A stretch of 64,000 nucleotides of DNA, from NCBI GenBank assembly GCA_009763385.1, contig CM019825.1, forward strand, positions 116,307,131 through 116,371,130, written 5' to 3'. Shown here in pieces: positions 32,170 through 43,011 of this stretch; the first letter of the stretch is position 1; each line of letters opens with the position of its first letter. Source of the DNA: Coix lacryma-jobi var. lacryma-jobi. Its lineage: Eukaryota; Streptophyta; Magnoliopsida; Poales; Poaceae. The notes under the pieces are model-generated. The model saw nothing but the letters and a program-made list of their open reading frames with translations. It had not been told where the DNA came from and ran no database searches. Both the position numbers and the translations under genes were made by a program.

Positions 32170-32580
32170 GTTTAGGCTTTGCCGAGTGCTGGCAGCACTC
32201 GGCAAAGGGCCTCTCGCACTCGGCGAAGGCTTTGCCGAGTGCCGCACTCGGCAAAGGGCACTCGGCGAAGAAATTGTCGGCAAAGATTTCTTTGTCGAGT
32301 ACCAAATATCGGGCACTCGGCAAAGGCTTCGCCGAGTGTCAGGTCAGCACTCGGCGAAGCAAACGGGAGCCGTCATTTGACGGCCTCTTTGTCGAGTGCC
32401 ACGTGGGCCGGCACTCGGCAAAGAGGGCCTCTTTGTCGAGTGCCACGTGGGCCGGCAGTCGGCAAAGGATGCCTCTTTGCCAAGGCACTCAGCAAAGAGG
32501 CCGAGCTGGGGAAAATTTGCCCAGCTTTGCCGAGTGTCATGGCCTCTTTGCCGAGTGTGGCACTCGGCAAAGCTGGGAAA
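32170..32580. repeat. Left subterminal repeat array of CACTA element
   Basis: Many copies of CTTTGCCGAGTG and CACTCGGCAAAG in both orientations occupy this end. Some copies have decayed (CTTTGTCGAGTG). They mirror the array at 34930-35470. Confidence 0.8.
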
Positions 32581-32809
32581 AATGGAATTTTTTTGTGTTT
32601 TTATTTTCCTTCACAGAAAAAATATCACACATTCATATTCCATTTCAGACAAATATCACATGCATATATATCACACAACCATATATCACATGCATATCCA
32701 TTTCAGATAAATATCACACGTTCAGTCTCCATGCATCACAAGGTCACAAGTTTATTACAAGTTCATCACAAGTTCACAAGTCCATCACATCCATCTCACA
32801 AGTCCGTGA

Positions 32810-34345
32810 CAAATCTAAGTCGGCCCTCACTGCTCACCTTGGTGCTCAGATTGTGAAGAACCCCCACCTTGTCACGCGTCCCACGACCCGCCCGAAGGAC
32901 CACCTTGCCAACCTTGCCACCCGGGCGACGGAGGTCCAGATGGTCACCCGGTGTACCCCGACTGGCCAGGAAGGTAACCTGGCCACCCATAGGGCGGAGG
33001 AGGGCCACCGGGGAGCCACCCAGGCTGCGGAGGAGGGCCACCAGTGATGTGCAGGGTGTGCGGAGGAAGGCCAGGTTGAGGAGTCGGTGCCGAACCCTCC
33101 GACTGTGAGTGCACAAAGGAGAAGCAAATTCGTTAGCACCTGGAGGACGACCGTAAAAGTTAAAGAAATATAAACAACCATATATACTCACCGGAGTCTC
33201 TGTCGAAGGAGTAACAGGAGGCACAAAAGGAGTGAGCAGCGAGGGAGGCACGACAACACCCGGGATGTTCAGGCTCCCAAAGAAGTGAGCTATGTCCTGC
33301 GTCCTCTGCGCCTCCCACTGCTGGACGGCCAGTAACTCGCAACGATGGGCCGCCGCCTGGGCCTCATGCATGGCCTACAACCTCTGCACCTGGTCCGCCT
33401 GGGCCTGCATCTGGGCCTGCAAAATTCGTCCTGTAAGGTTTAAACAATGCAAAGACAAGGTATATGTGTAAAAGCAATGAACGACGAATAGAACAAGTAC
33501 TTACCTGAAGTGCTGCCATCATCTGCTGTGAGGTCGGCTGCCGAGGTCGTATGGGGACGGAGGAGCTCGTGTTGGCAGCTCGAATCTCGGCGAGGTTGGG
33601 AACAGAGGACGAGTCAACTGCGTTGTTGGCTATCCAGTACCGGTCGTGCTGCTTCCCTCCTCCCAGCCTCATCACCAGGTCTGTATCTAGGGGCTGGCTG
33701 GCCGGATCGAAGTCCTCCCCATGGCGCTCGCGAGCCGCCGTGGTGTACTCGGTGACCTTGGTGTAGGCGTTCGCGTTGGTGTACGCCTCGGGCCCAGCGT
33801 TCGGGTTGTACTGGGTGCTCGCTGCAGTCGCCTTGCCCTGGTGTGACAAGTGGTACGCCTTGAAAGGGAGGCACTCCTCACCACCATGCGACTGGGACTG
33901 CGAGTAAAACACACAGATGATTACAAGTAATGAGTAATTGAGTGTTAGAATAAAAAAAATCAGTAGAGCTTACCCATCTGTCGGCGTACGCGTTGAGGCT
34001 AAGGTTGCCTTGGTGGTGTGGCACCCCAGGCATGTGCAGGCGGCAGTCTCGGCGGGCACTGTGGCTCTCGTACCACTCGTCCGATTTCCACTTGTCCACG
34101 ATGGCCAACCAGCAGTCTAGGTGATTGGTGCACCAACCAGGACAGAACTGCAAGACAATAAGTATTTAATATGTTAGAAGAACCGCTAAGTGATGGATGG
34201 ACCAATCAGTATTACTGTTTTGTACATACCTGGATGTACTGCTCCCTAGTGAGGTCGGTCTCCCTGGTGAGCATCATCTGCCTAGCATCCGTCTTCTTCA
34301 CCGCCTTCCCTAACACGTCGGCGTTGTAGTTGATGACGCACTAGA
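32810..34345 (-). pseudogene. Spliced Ptta/En-Spm-type CACTA accessory gene, truncated
   Basis: Five exon-like blocks are joined by GT-AG introns, all in phase 0 where I could check: 34230-34345, 33974-34147, 33505-33897, 33192-33416 and about 32810-33102 (minus strand). The blocks encode a NADVLGKAVKKTDAR-type start, a CWLAIVDKWKSDEWYE region, then KVTEYTTAARERHGEDFD and DLVMRLGGGKQHDRYWIANN, which I recognise as the plant Ptta/En/Spm transposase-associated family (Transposase_24). A Gln/Ala-rich coiled part and a Gly/Pro-rich tail follow. Stops occur at the first block and after VQRL in the fourth, and more in the tail. The N-terminal part upstream of 34345 is missing. The protein, when intact, is thought to assist transposition. 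This copy should be inactive. Confidence 0.7.
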
Positions 34346-34393
34346 TCCGCGCCTCGTGGTACATATATACCAGACATAGTCACGAAGGCCGTG

Positions 34394-34546
34394 AAAAAAA
34401 TTTGAGAAAGTTTCGAGCAAGTTGTCACGTACGATGCTTACAAACCAGTACATCTCAACATGTGATCACATGTGAGAGGATGGCGAGATGTACTGGTTTG
34501 TAAGCATCGTACATGACAACTTACTCGAAACTTTCTCAATTTTTTT
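34394..34546. repeat. Long inverted repeat (62-bp arms) inside CACTA
   Basis: The arm 34394-34456 and its near-perfect inverse 34485-34546 (GAGATGTACTGGTTTGTAAG at its start) enclose a 28-bp loop. The loop holds a perfect 16-bp palindrome, ACATGTGATCACATGT (34458-34473). Only a few mismatches are visible. Transcribed, it would form one long hairpin. Confidence 0.8.
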
Positions 34547-34929
34547 TCTCGGCATACGCATATGATGTAACAACATCTCGTCAAGTTTCGCGATTTTCGG
34601 AATTCATTTGCATTTTCTATAATTAAAAAACCGTCCGCACGTAATTTGGAGGCATTGCCCCGTGAGCACGTTGATCGAAACCTAGGGTCCGTTTTTAGAT
34701 TTGGTCTCAACATACACTCAAGAACAACAATAACAATTTTAGAATCATTGAAATCCATTATTCGATGCACCCGCAGTTCAAACTTGCGTCTAGCGGGAAA
34801 ATTCAAGAAAATGCAATAAAAAATAAAATATAACAAAAGGCTTTGAAAAATTATGAAATTTGAACATGTTGGCTATAGTACTGTGGGGATGATCCACAAA
34901 AAAATTGGTGTCCAAAATCCAAAAAAAAA

Positions 34930-35470
34930 TACTTTGCCGAGTGCCACGTGGACTGACACTCGGCAAAGAGGGGATCTTCGCCGAGTGCCAGCCACGTGGC
35001 ACTCGGCAAAGAACAGCCCACGTGTCACAGAACGGGGCCACACGCTTTGCCGAGTGCCACGTGGCTGGCACTCAGCGAAGATCCCCTCTTTGCCGAGTGT
35101 CAGTCCATGTGGCACTGGGCAAAGAACAGCCCACGTGTCACAGAATGGGGCCACACGCTTTGTCGAGTGCCACGTGGCTGGCACTCGGCAAAGATCCCCT
35201 CTTTGCCGAGTGTCAGACGGCGGGCACTCGGCAAAGCAAACGGCCCTGGATGTCGTCTGGTCCGCGACATTTTGCCGAGTGTATGGCACTCGGCAAAGAG
35301 GTGACTTCGCCGAGTGCTTTTTTTGCCGAGTGTCGGGCAGTCGGCAAAGCAGCCTTTGCCTTGTGCTTAAGCTTTGCCGAGTGCCATATGTCCGGCACTC
35401 GGCAAAGAGGCTTTTTGCCGAGTGCCCGAAATTTGGCACTCGGCAAACTTTCAGGCACTCGGTGAAGCCT
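34930..35470. repeat. Right subterminal repeat array of CACTA element
   Basis: Dense CTTTGCCGAGTG and CACTCGGCAAAG copies occur here, including an imperfect direct duplication of a segment with CAGCCCACGTGTCACAGAA at about 35007 and 35127. The array mirrors the left end. Confidence 0.8.
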
Positions 35471-35488
35471 GTGTTTCCTGTAGTGGTT

Positions 35489-35866
35489 TTGCGTTGGTTC
35501 ATTCTTCGCGGCCACCCAAGCAAACAATATATTTCTATTACTCTCTTCCTATAAAAATAAATTAATTTCTAGTCTAGTAAAAAGTTTGTCGCTACCTACA
35601 TTTTCTTTTTATAAGACGTACTTTTAATATAATACAATTTTTCAAATTACACTTTGATCATTTCATTTATTTTTAATATTATATTGTTTATACTTTGATA
35701 ATTAGATAGTCTAACCATATTCAATTTATAGAGAACAAAGGGAGTATCTTGCTTGTCCCATGTATTACTTAATCCACTTGAATTGTTGTGTCATCCAAGG
35801 TGATGAGCAATTAAGACGCATGTATTAATGTGGGGCATTAAGGTTCTTTCTCCAATATATATATAA
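35489..35866. other. AT-rich intergenic sequence
   Basis: No gene is seen. A GAACAAAGGGAGTA segment near 35733-35746 resembles one end of a Stowaway MITE, so a decayed copy may occupy about 35570-35746. Confidence 0.4.
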
Positions 35867-35867
35867 G

Positions 35868-36509
35868 GCTCTATTTGGATTCCTCATGTAAATTTTAGCT
35901 CTTAAGACTCTAAACATGTGATCTAAAGTGATGTGTAAACTTTAGCTAACCCTTAAAAAGATATTAGTCCATTAGACCCTAGAAGTGAGCTAATAAAGTG
36001 GTCAAAACTTTTGTTTCCTCGCAAAAAGATAAATCTACCTCTAATTTTCATCTCCTCTCGCAGGCCACCCCACTCCTAGACGGAAATAAACGTGTAGTTC
36101 TTTCCTAGTGACCATGCCCAATACCTCGTTGTCCATAATTGTGCCCTCCCCTCCTTGTCCTTACTACAAGCATGATGCACCGTGTTGCAGCCTGGCCTCG
36201 CTCATGTAACGGTCATATATACCGACGACCATCATGCTTCCTCCGTATAGAAAATATACGGTGTTTTGGACATGATTTCAGTCAAACATTGAGAATATAA
36301 ATCATAAATAATTTTTAAATTGTTGAGTTTAATATAAAAACCATATGAAAAAAATACTTTCATATATATATATCACTTTTTGATAAATATTTTTTTAGTA
36401 TAAAGAGAGTTAAAGTTGTACTTGGAGACTGTGTCGATGTCCAGAACGTCATCTATTTTCTATACGGAGGGAGTATTTATTAGCTTTTGTTTCAAACAGC
36501 ATAGAGCCA
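35868..36509. mobile_element. Putative hAT-like MITE interrupted by a Stowaway
   Basis: GGCTCTATTTGGA at 35868 and the inverse end CAAACAGCATAGAGCC at 36494-36509 face each other, and TTTTAGCT and AGCTTTTG words match inside them. Between them a Stowaway MITE (36238-36473) is inserted. No duplication is resolved, so the pairing of the ends is an inference. Confidence 0.45.
36238..36473. mobile_element. Stowaway MITE
   Basis: TCCTCCGTATAGAAAATA at the left and the inverse ATTTTCTATACGGAGGGAG at the right form the terminal repeats typical of grass Stowaway (Tc1/mariner-type) MITEs. TA follows the right end (36474-36475). The middle is AT-rich and non-coding. Confidence 0.8.
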
Positions 36510-36834
36510 ATTTAAGTTAGCTAATAATTAGCTTTAGGTCTTATATCTATAAATGATAATGAGATAGAATTTCCGTCTCTTTTTTATACCTATCTTTTTG
36601 ACATGGTCTTCTGTAACTAAGTCTCTGAATCTGAATATAACTAGAAGTCCTAATTTGTTTATAACATCGCTGTTGTTGTATATTAGGTAAGAACTGTTGA
36701 GAGAATAATTAGAAGTCTTAATCTAAATAGATCCTTCGATCTTGAGTAACCTGAATAGAATAGGAATTCTAATATAAATAGATTTGTTTCTAGTTTCTTT
36801 CTTTTTTCGTACAATTAAAACACAAGACATGTTA

Positions 36835-37177
36835 GGGGGTGTTTGGATCCCTGGCAAAAAAATTTTGCCTGTCACATCGGACGTTGCGGCACTAGTTTCG
36901 TCTATTAAAAATAAACTAATTATAAAATTAATTACAGGACCATATGCTAATTACTCAGATGAATCTATTAAGGTAAATTAATCCATCATTAGTGAATGTT
37001 TACTGTAGCACCACATTGTCAAATCATGAACTAATTAAGTTTAATAAATTTGTCTCGTGAATTAGTCTCCGGCTGACAAATTAGTTTTTTAATTACTATA
37101 TTTTTAAAAGGCGAAACTAGGGCCGCAACGTCCGATGTGACAGGCAAATTTTTTTTGCCAGGGATCCAAACACCCCC
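36835..37177. mobile_element. Tourist-like (PIF/Harbinger) MITE
   Basis: Long terminal inverted repeats begin GGGGGTGTTTGGATCCCTGG and extend about 50 bp (CACATCGGACGTTGC on both arms). TTA flanks both ends (36832-36834 and 37178-37180), the target duplication of the PIF/Harbinger group. The element is 343 bp, AT-rich and without an ORF. Confidence 0.88.
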
Positions 37178-37180
37178 TTA

Positions 37181-38589
37181 GTTAAATAAATAGAGCCACA
37201 AGTCATATAAAAAATGAACTTTAGCTGCTCCACGGACGGGGCGGCGCTAATAAAAGCTCGTGAGATTAGCCAAAGAAGGCCAAAAGGAAAGTAGATACGG
37301 CCACGGCGCCCAATCAATCAATCAAGCCGATCAATCCATGCAGTGTGTAGCTTTCCTTCATGGCTTTATTTAATTTTTTGCCTGAAAGAAATGGCAGGGC
37401 CCAGGGGTGTGACTCGTCGTGTGGCGAGGACTCCAGCCGGACCGGGGGAGCAGGAATTCGCGGTCGCGTCGCGCTCGGCCGCGGATGGGAATCAAATGGG
37501 TGGGATATTTCGCCGCTCATGTACGTGTCGCCGAGGACGTGGAAATGATTTCGGTGGGGCTCGTCGGCTCTGCCTCGAGTGTCGGTTGGCGGGGAGGCGC
37601 TGGCTCGCAGACGCCCGGCCGCAGGGGCGCCACTGCCTGGCTGTCCATTTGTTGGCTGCCTGCCTGCCTCTACGGCACGTTGCGACACGCTATTTCGTTG
37701 TGCGGTTTGACTCTCCCACAGCCGGGCCCGTTTCGCCCTAGGATTTCATTCGTCGGGATTAAAAAACGGCCACACCAAAATCCGCCGTCCCCACACAGAG
37801 GACGGACCTCCGGTGTTTTTTTAGGCGCAAAATTGTACTACATCAAAGAGCATCAATGCATTATTGCCCTAGCTTTGACGAGAGGACTTTTTGCAGGGCA
37901 ACCTGAATATGCACCGATCAACGTATAAATAATATAATAATCTCTTTTTTTTTGTCTCCTTTGTAGGGCCAAAATAAAACAGCGCCCCGGCGTCACACAG
38001 AAGAAGAATTGTACCATGGCCGAGGCCGAACTGCAAATGAGCATTAAACTGAGTTTGGCATGCATGTAGATGTATGTACCTAGTACTGTGGTTAGGAGAA
38101 CGACAGCGGTCAATCAAGAGAGAAGTCATGAGAGTCACTACTAGTGCTCGCGCATGGCATAACCTCCCTGTCGATCGTGGGTGCAACAAGTGGTAGGTTT
38201 TGATGCGACTGGTCAGACCAGTTAGTAAGTAGCCGGCCGGTGTCCATCACGAAACAAAAGGATCGGAGCAGCATGCAACTCTTACGAATGATGATGATGC
38301 ATATGCTCAGACAAATGACGCCAATGAGTGGCATGATTGGGGCTAAGGGCCTGAAATGAAATCATGTCCCCACGCCGCAGCAGCCTACCGGTGCGGTCCC
38401 AAGAGCAGCGTGTGTACTGCTTGCTACTGGTGTCCCGTGTCATCCGGACCCTATTCTTGCGAGTGCCGTGCGCGATAATCATTCCTTCCTCTCTAGGGAT
38501 TCGCTATGTACACGGTTTTGGTTCGTTGGCCTTCATTTCGAATGGCTGGACATACTGTTGCTGCTATGATCTATGGAGTACTCCCCGAT
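37181..38589. other. Intergenic sequence, no supported gene
   Basis: A GC-rich patch at 37390-37800 gives open frames on both strands, but none has a recognisable domain, start context or splice structure. The rest is mixed-composition, low-copy-looking DNA. Confidence 0.5.
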
Positions 38590-38830
38590 CTCGTTGTTTA
38601 GTTTTGGAAAATATTTAGAATTTGCACTGTAGCACTTTCGTTGTTATTTGACAAACTTTGTCTAAACATGAACTAACTAGGCTCAAAAGATTCGTCTCGA
38701 CATATACATACTAAAAATATAATTAATTATTTTTTTACCTACATTTAATGTTCTATGCATGCAGCTAAAGATTGATGTGATTGAGAATCTAAAAATATTT
38801 GGTAGAAGTTTGGAAAACTAAACAAGGCGG
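38590..38830. mobile_element. MITE with TTGTTTAGTTTT ends
   Basis: TTGTTTAGTTTTGGAAAAT at 38594 and the inverse TTTGGAAAACTAAACAAGG at 38810-38827 form terminal repeats of a common grass MITE type. The duplicated target bases are not clear. No ORF is present. Confidence 0.65.
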
Positions 38831-39042
38831 AGTGAGGCACACATGCATCATGCGTACAGCCGCACGCTGACTCGGCGACCACATCGAACGCATGCCAGAA
38901 ATCAAGAAAGCGTCAAAACACTCGTGTGAGAAAACGTGACCAGCTAGTGGGCCGGGATATACTCTCTTCGCGATCTAAAAAAAAGTAACTCGCTTTTAGA
39001 GGAAAATAATCTTAATTTTTTAACTAACTAAATATGTACAAT
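38831..39042. other. Short intergenic spacer
   Basis: Nothing recognisable is present. Confidence 0.4.
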
Positions 39043-39078
39043 ATTCACTGCTAGAGAACAGGCCTTTGGACGATCTAC

Positions 39079-39113
39079 CAATTGAGCTATAGTCTCGGCC
39101 AAAAATTGTGTCC
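39079..39113 (-). other. tRNA 5'-half-like fragment
   Basis: On the minus strand this reads CTATAGCTCAATTGGTAGA, the D-arm and A-box form of a tRNA. No anticodon or T arm follows, so it is a relic. Confidence 0.5.
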
Positions 39114-39345
39114 GGGACTAAAGACCTTTAGTCCCGGTTGGTAATACCAACCAAGACTCAAGGTGAATCTTTAGCCCCGGTTGATATTACCAACCTGGAC
39201 TAGTCCCGGTTGGTAATACCAACCGGCCCCGGTTGGTGTTACCAACCGGGACTAAAGGTACTTTTAGTCCCGGTTGGTGTTACCAACCGGGGCTAAAAGT
39301 CCTTCCCGAGTGGATTCAAAAGAAAACGTCCATAACTATATCATG

Positions 39346-39416
39346 TGGGTTGCGTAGCTCAATTGGTAAGCGTGCTTGAGGCGAGGTGTGCTGAGTTCAA
39401 ATCTCACACAACACAC
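39346..39416 (+). pseudogene. tRNA-like sequence inside a MITE
   Basis: A D-arm/A-box stretch (GTAGCTCAATTGGTAAGCG) is followed at normal tRNA spacing by a T-arm with TGAG and CTCA stems around a seven-base TTCAAAT loop (B-box-like). The acceptor arms pair poorly and I could not assign an anticodon. It is therefore a tRNA-derived pseudogene rather than a working tRNA. It is on the opposite strand from the fragment at 39079-39113. Confidence 0.55.
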
Positions 39417-39830
39417 ATTTATTTTTCCTCTCTGGACCTTTAGCCCCGGTTGAAAGCACCCGAGACTAAAGGCTTTATTTTTCCTCTCTGGACCTTTAGC
39501 TCCGGTTGAAAGCACCCGGGACTAAAGGGTCCCGGATTCTTAGCCCCGGTTGGGATACCCGGAGCTAAAAGCTCATTTCAACCGGGGCTAAAGGCCCTTT
39601 CTCCAGTAGTGATTGATAGTTACAATGTGTAATAAGTATTACAAGACTACTTCTAAACTATTTTTTTATAATAAATATAATTAGAGATCCAAATATAGAT
39701 AATATATTCTACAAATTTAGATAAACTTAAGTTTCTCTTCTTCTCGGAAAACGAGATTTATATTCGTTTTGAGATGGCAGTAGTATATGAACAATGTTGA
39801 ATGAGTTCATACTATTAACTAACTTTTGTG

Positions 39831-40093
39831 CTCCCTCCATCCTAAATTATAGGTCAATCTAAGAATCTTGGAGAGTCAAAGTTTCTCGAGTTTGATCAAA
39901 TTTATATAATAAGATAATGACATTTATGATACTAATAAAGTATCATGTAATTCTTCATTGCTTATATTTTCATAGTATACCTACTTGATTTCATAAATCT
40001 TTATGTCGTTTCTCTCTATAATATTGATCAAATTTGAAAAAGTTTTGACTCTCCAAAATTTCTAGAATTACTTACTATTTAGAACGGAGACAG
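39831..40093. mobile_element. Stowaway MITE
   Basis: CTCCCTCCATCCTAAATTAT at the left and a decayed inverse end (CTATTTAGAACGGAGACAG) at the right, followed by TA, mark the element. TTTGATCAAATTTATA-type inner words occur in inverse on both sides. Confidence 0.75.
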
Positions 40094-40154
40094 TAAGAAA
40101 AAATAATAAAATATACTTAGTAGACATTTTACTTGAGACAACAAGTTTAAACTT

Positions 40155-40765
40155 AACTCCGTTTGGTACGGCTTCATTTTAATGGTGAAGTTGTTTTTTT
40201 AGCTTTAGCTTCAGAACAACACGTAAAGCTGTTTTTAGACTGTTTGGTAGAATAGCAAGCATGATAAGGACAATAAAAAAAGAGATGAGACGATATTACC
40301 CTCCCTCTTTCTAATTTTTCCTTCATTCTCCGCTCAACCCGCGTGCGTTCTTCACACGGGTTTCTTCTCCCAAATGCTGCCTGGCCTCCCCTCCACTGCA
40401 CGGGGCATGATGAGAAAACCCAATGAGAAAATAAGAGGTTGTTTGGTACAACTTATAATAGCTTCATAAGCTATTGTAAGTAGTTTTTCTTGTCAAACAT
40501 TTTTTTTTCTAAAACAGCTTCACACATGAAGTTGTTTCATTCCCTCCCTCTTATAAAAGTATAAGCTGAGATGAAACTAAAAAAATAGTTTTTCACAACT
40601 TACATCCTCATTTCTCTTTCTCAATCATGCATAAAGTTGTTGGTGACGTTGTTTCGTCAAACATTTTTCTGAAATAGCTCAGTTTCATCTAGAAAATTGC
40701 TCATAAAGTTATTTAAAAAAAACAATTTTACTAGTAAAGCTAAACTGTACCCAACGGAATCTAAA
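40155..40765. mobile_element. Two or more decayed hAT-like MITEs
   Basis: Words such as CTCCGTTTGGTAC (40157), TTGTTTGGTAC (40440) and the inverse TGTACCCAACGGA (40746-40758) with internal AAGCTGTTTT/AAAACAGCTT pairs suggest one element split by another. The outer pair would be 40157 and 40758. Precise ends and duplications are not resolved. Confidence 0.4.
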
Positions 40766-41109
40766 GTGGGCTGCTGCTTCTTTTTTTTATAAGAAACATA
40801 AAAGGGAAGCGGATTGAGATGTGCAAACTCCTGCAGTTGACGGGTTTCGGTTGGTTCACCAGCCATCGATTTTCCAAATGTGGGAGAAGCGAGAAATGAG
40901 ACCGGGCACCAGATGAAACAAGCATACTTCTTATCTTACGTATATAGTAGTAGATGGAAACAAACAAATAAAGGGAACGACGACGACGACGAACGAACCT
41001 CCTCCCATCTTTCATTTGTTGGTTTTGCTCTCTCTCATTGCCCCGTTCATTATTTTTTTTCAGCTATGTTATTAGAGAGAGAGAGTGGAGACATGGGTTT
41101 CTACTAGTA

Positions 41110-41719
41110 CTCCCTCCATACCTAAAATTGTTAACGTTTTGGGCTCTAGGCCCGTTTTCATATTTTTTGACGTCCTACTCTGAACCGTGGCACTGTGGAC
41201 GCATTTGCCCCTACGTCATCTCTTCTCCTTCCGCTCCGCATTAAACGCGCAAAAAAAAGGTAAGTCAGGAGGCGTCAAACCCAGGACCTCACCAATGAGG
41301 GCTCCAGCCTCGCTGCACTAGATATTAAAGCCTTTGATTGTTTTCTGATATAAGGCCCCGTTTAGCAGAGCTCCCAGAGCTGATTCTCTGCTGAATCCAG
41401 CAGGAGCTCTGCCAAACGGGTTTTCAGAGAGAAGTGATTTTCTACTGATTCTGTGAAGTGATTCTCTAAAATGAACTAAGGGGCTAGGAGCTGAAAAAAG
41501 TAGCTTCCCCTGATTCTGTGAAGTGATTCTCCATGCTGATTTTAAGAGTTTACGCTAAAGAATCAAAGAGAATCACTTTCAGCCATAAAATCACTTCTCT
41601 CAGAGAATCAGCTTCTATAGAGAATCAGAATCAGATGAAGCTCTACCAAACTGGCCCTGTAGCTCTTTGGTAAGCACAATCCTGTTCAAAAACGTCAAGA
41701 ATTTCGGGTATGGAGGGAG
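41110..41719. mobile_element. Stowaway-like MITE containing a second MITE
   Basis: CTCCCTCCATACC (41110) and the inverse GGTATGGAGGGAG (41707-41719) are flanked by TA on both sides (41108-41109 and 41720-41721). AAAATTGTTAACGTTTT and AAAACGTCAAGAATTT continue the terminal repeat. A 308-bp insertion with its own inverted ends (41353-41660) sits inside. Confidence 0.8.
41353..41660. mobile_element. Nested MITE with GGCCCCGTTT ends
   Basis: GGCCCCGTTTAGCAGAGCTCC at the left and the inverse GAAGCTCTACCAAACTGGCC at the right are imperfect terminal repeats. The middle repeats GATTCTCT and AGAGAATCA words in both orientations. It lies wholly inside the Stowaway-like element. Confidence 0.65.
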
Positions 41720-41721
41720 TA

Positions 41722-42220
41722 TATGATTAGTCGTTGCGATGTGCCATCTGGGCTGTTAATAACGGGGCGCCTCAGCTCGCTGATCACATCATCCACCGTC
41801 CGTCCACCGATGATGGAAAGCAAAAGCTAGCTGATTAACTAAGAAGAATGGTGCATGTAATAAGAATGAATGACGGACGCATGCAGACGGGTGAGGTCAG
41901 TGAGTGTGCAACGAACCAACTCGATTGTTGGGCTGTTGAGTCGTCTGCCTCCCTCTCTCTCCTCTCCATGGGATGGGAGTGGGACGGGGACACCGCACGG
42001 GCCGCGGCTTTCCGGACCGACAAGCAAGCAGGCGTACGTCAGCAAACCATGGCGCTGGCAGTCATGTGAGATCGATCAACAACGGATGCCTTGGCACGCA
42101 TGCACCGCAGCTGAGTCACGAGGCGCCGCGCATACCGCGCAACCAACACGCCCCTCCACCGTAGATACAAGCTGCGCAGGCTCCGCTGCCGCTGCAGTGG
42201 TTTCGTTTCTCTATTTCATT
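41722..42220. other. Gene-upstream intergenic DNA
   Basis: The composition becomes more GC-rich toward the MYB gene. Small open frames here overlap one another on both strands and show no domain. No RNA gene is seen. Confidence 0.45.
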
Positions 42221-42222
42221 TA

Positions 42223-42381
42223 CTCCCTCTACCTATGTTTTCCGAGGACTTACATTATCTTTAAGTTTTATTAAATATATAAAAAATAATATTGATATTT
42301 AATAGCCACAATCTATTATGTTTGATTCTGTTACCGATTAATTAAAATGCTCTTATATCATTTAATTAATGATAGAGGGAG
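42223..42381. mobile_element. Short Stowaway-like MITE upstream of MYB
   Basis: CTCCCTCTACC at 42223 and the inverse GATAGAGGGAG at 42371-42381 face each other across an AT-rich middle. TA precedes the left end and CA follows the right one. It lies about 0.9 kb upstream of the MYB start codon. Confidence 0.6.
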
Positions 42382-43011
42382 CATTTGAACTCCAGCGTGA
42401 ATTGTTCTATAACATTGCCTTCTTTTACCAGGAGCAAAGGCAGACTGTACAGAGGTTTGAAACACCCGAATTGAGCTGGTCACTACCATGTTAATTGTTC
42501 CATCTATTCTACGGACACAAAAGATCGAGGAATAATTCCGTTTTCTTTTCGTCAGAGGTTTGAAAGGAAACGAAGAAAAAAAACATATTCTGGCGCAACG
42601 GCCCAGAGCGTTACAGGCGGTTCCGGCTGGGCCCGCGGGCCGGACTGGACCGACAGCACTCCAAGTCCACGACGACCCTACCCAACTAACCAAAACCAAG
42701 GGGGCAAACCAACCGTTCTCTAAACCCCCAGACATTTTCGGTATCGGATTTATTTTCTTGTGTGCCCGCGGGCCGCGGCGCGGCCGCAACGGCAACGGCA
42801 GCAGTGTCGCAAAAGAAAAGGGCAACGGCAGCAGCAGCACGCGACGCGAGCGAGCAACGGACGGACGGACGAGTCAGTTGGTCGGGGCGTGGGCGGACGG
42901 ATGCGTGTCCCCGCAGCCAGCTGTAGCCAATCCACCCCACCCCCAACTGCATCTGCCATTCCTCTGCCTGCCTGCCCACGGCCCATCTGGAACCACACCA
43001 CCACGCACGCA

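Larger units (their letters stand above)
32159..35485 (-). mobile_element. CACTA transposon, 3.3 kb, non-autonomous
   Basis: The left end is CACTACAGGAGG at 32159 and the right end, inverted, is CACTACAGGAAAC at 35485. GTT is duplicated at 32156-32158 and 35486-35488. Subterminal arrays of CTTTGCCGAGTG and its complement fill about 32170-32580 and 34930-35470. In this superfamily such arrays bind the element's own regulatory protein. Inside is a minus-strand, intron-containing pseudogene of the Ptta/En-Spm type; no main TNPD-like transposase is seen. A 62-bp-arm hairpin lies between that gene's truncated 5' end and the right subterminal array. Confidence 0.9.
39046..39611. mobile_element. CACTA-type MITE with tRNA-like inserts
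   Basis: The left end is CACTGCTAGAGAACAGGCC (39046) and the inverted right end is CACTACTGGAGAAAGGGCC (39611). ATT is duplicated at 39043-39045 and 39612-39614. The body is built of palindromic units such as CCCGGTTGGT.TTACCAACCGGG, repeated several times. A reversed tRNA 5' half and a longer forward tRNA-like segment lie inside. No ORF is present. Confidence 0.85.

Noticed and set aside
32170..35470. Regularly repeated 12-mers that might suggest a CRISPR-like array
   Set aside because: Repeats occur in both orientations with irregular spacing at the two ends of a CACTA transposon, in a plant genome.
32164..35554. Frames rich in PSAxxGxGK and RVPRxALGK repeats
   Set aside because: Translations of the CTTTGCCGAGTG subterminal repeats of a CACTA element, not protein.
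37343..37928. GC-rich overlapping frames between MITEs
   Set aside because: No domain, no splice pattern, and equal openness on both strands.
39346..39416. Functional tRNA gene
   Set aside because: The acceptor stem does not pair well, no anticodon loop can be assigned, and it lies inside a MITE.
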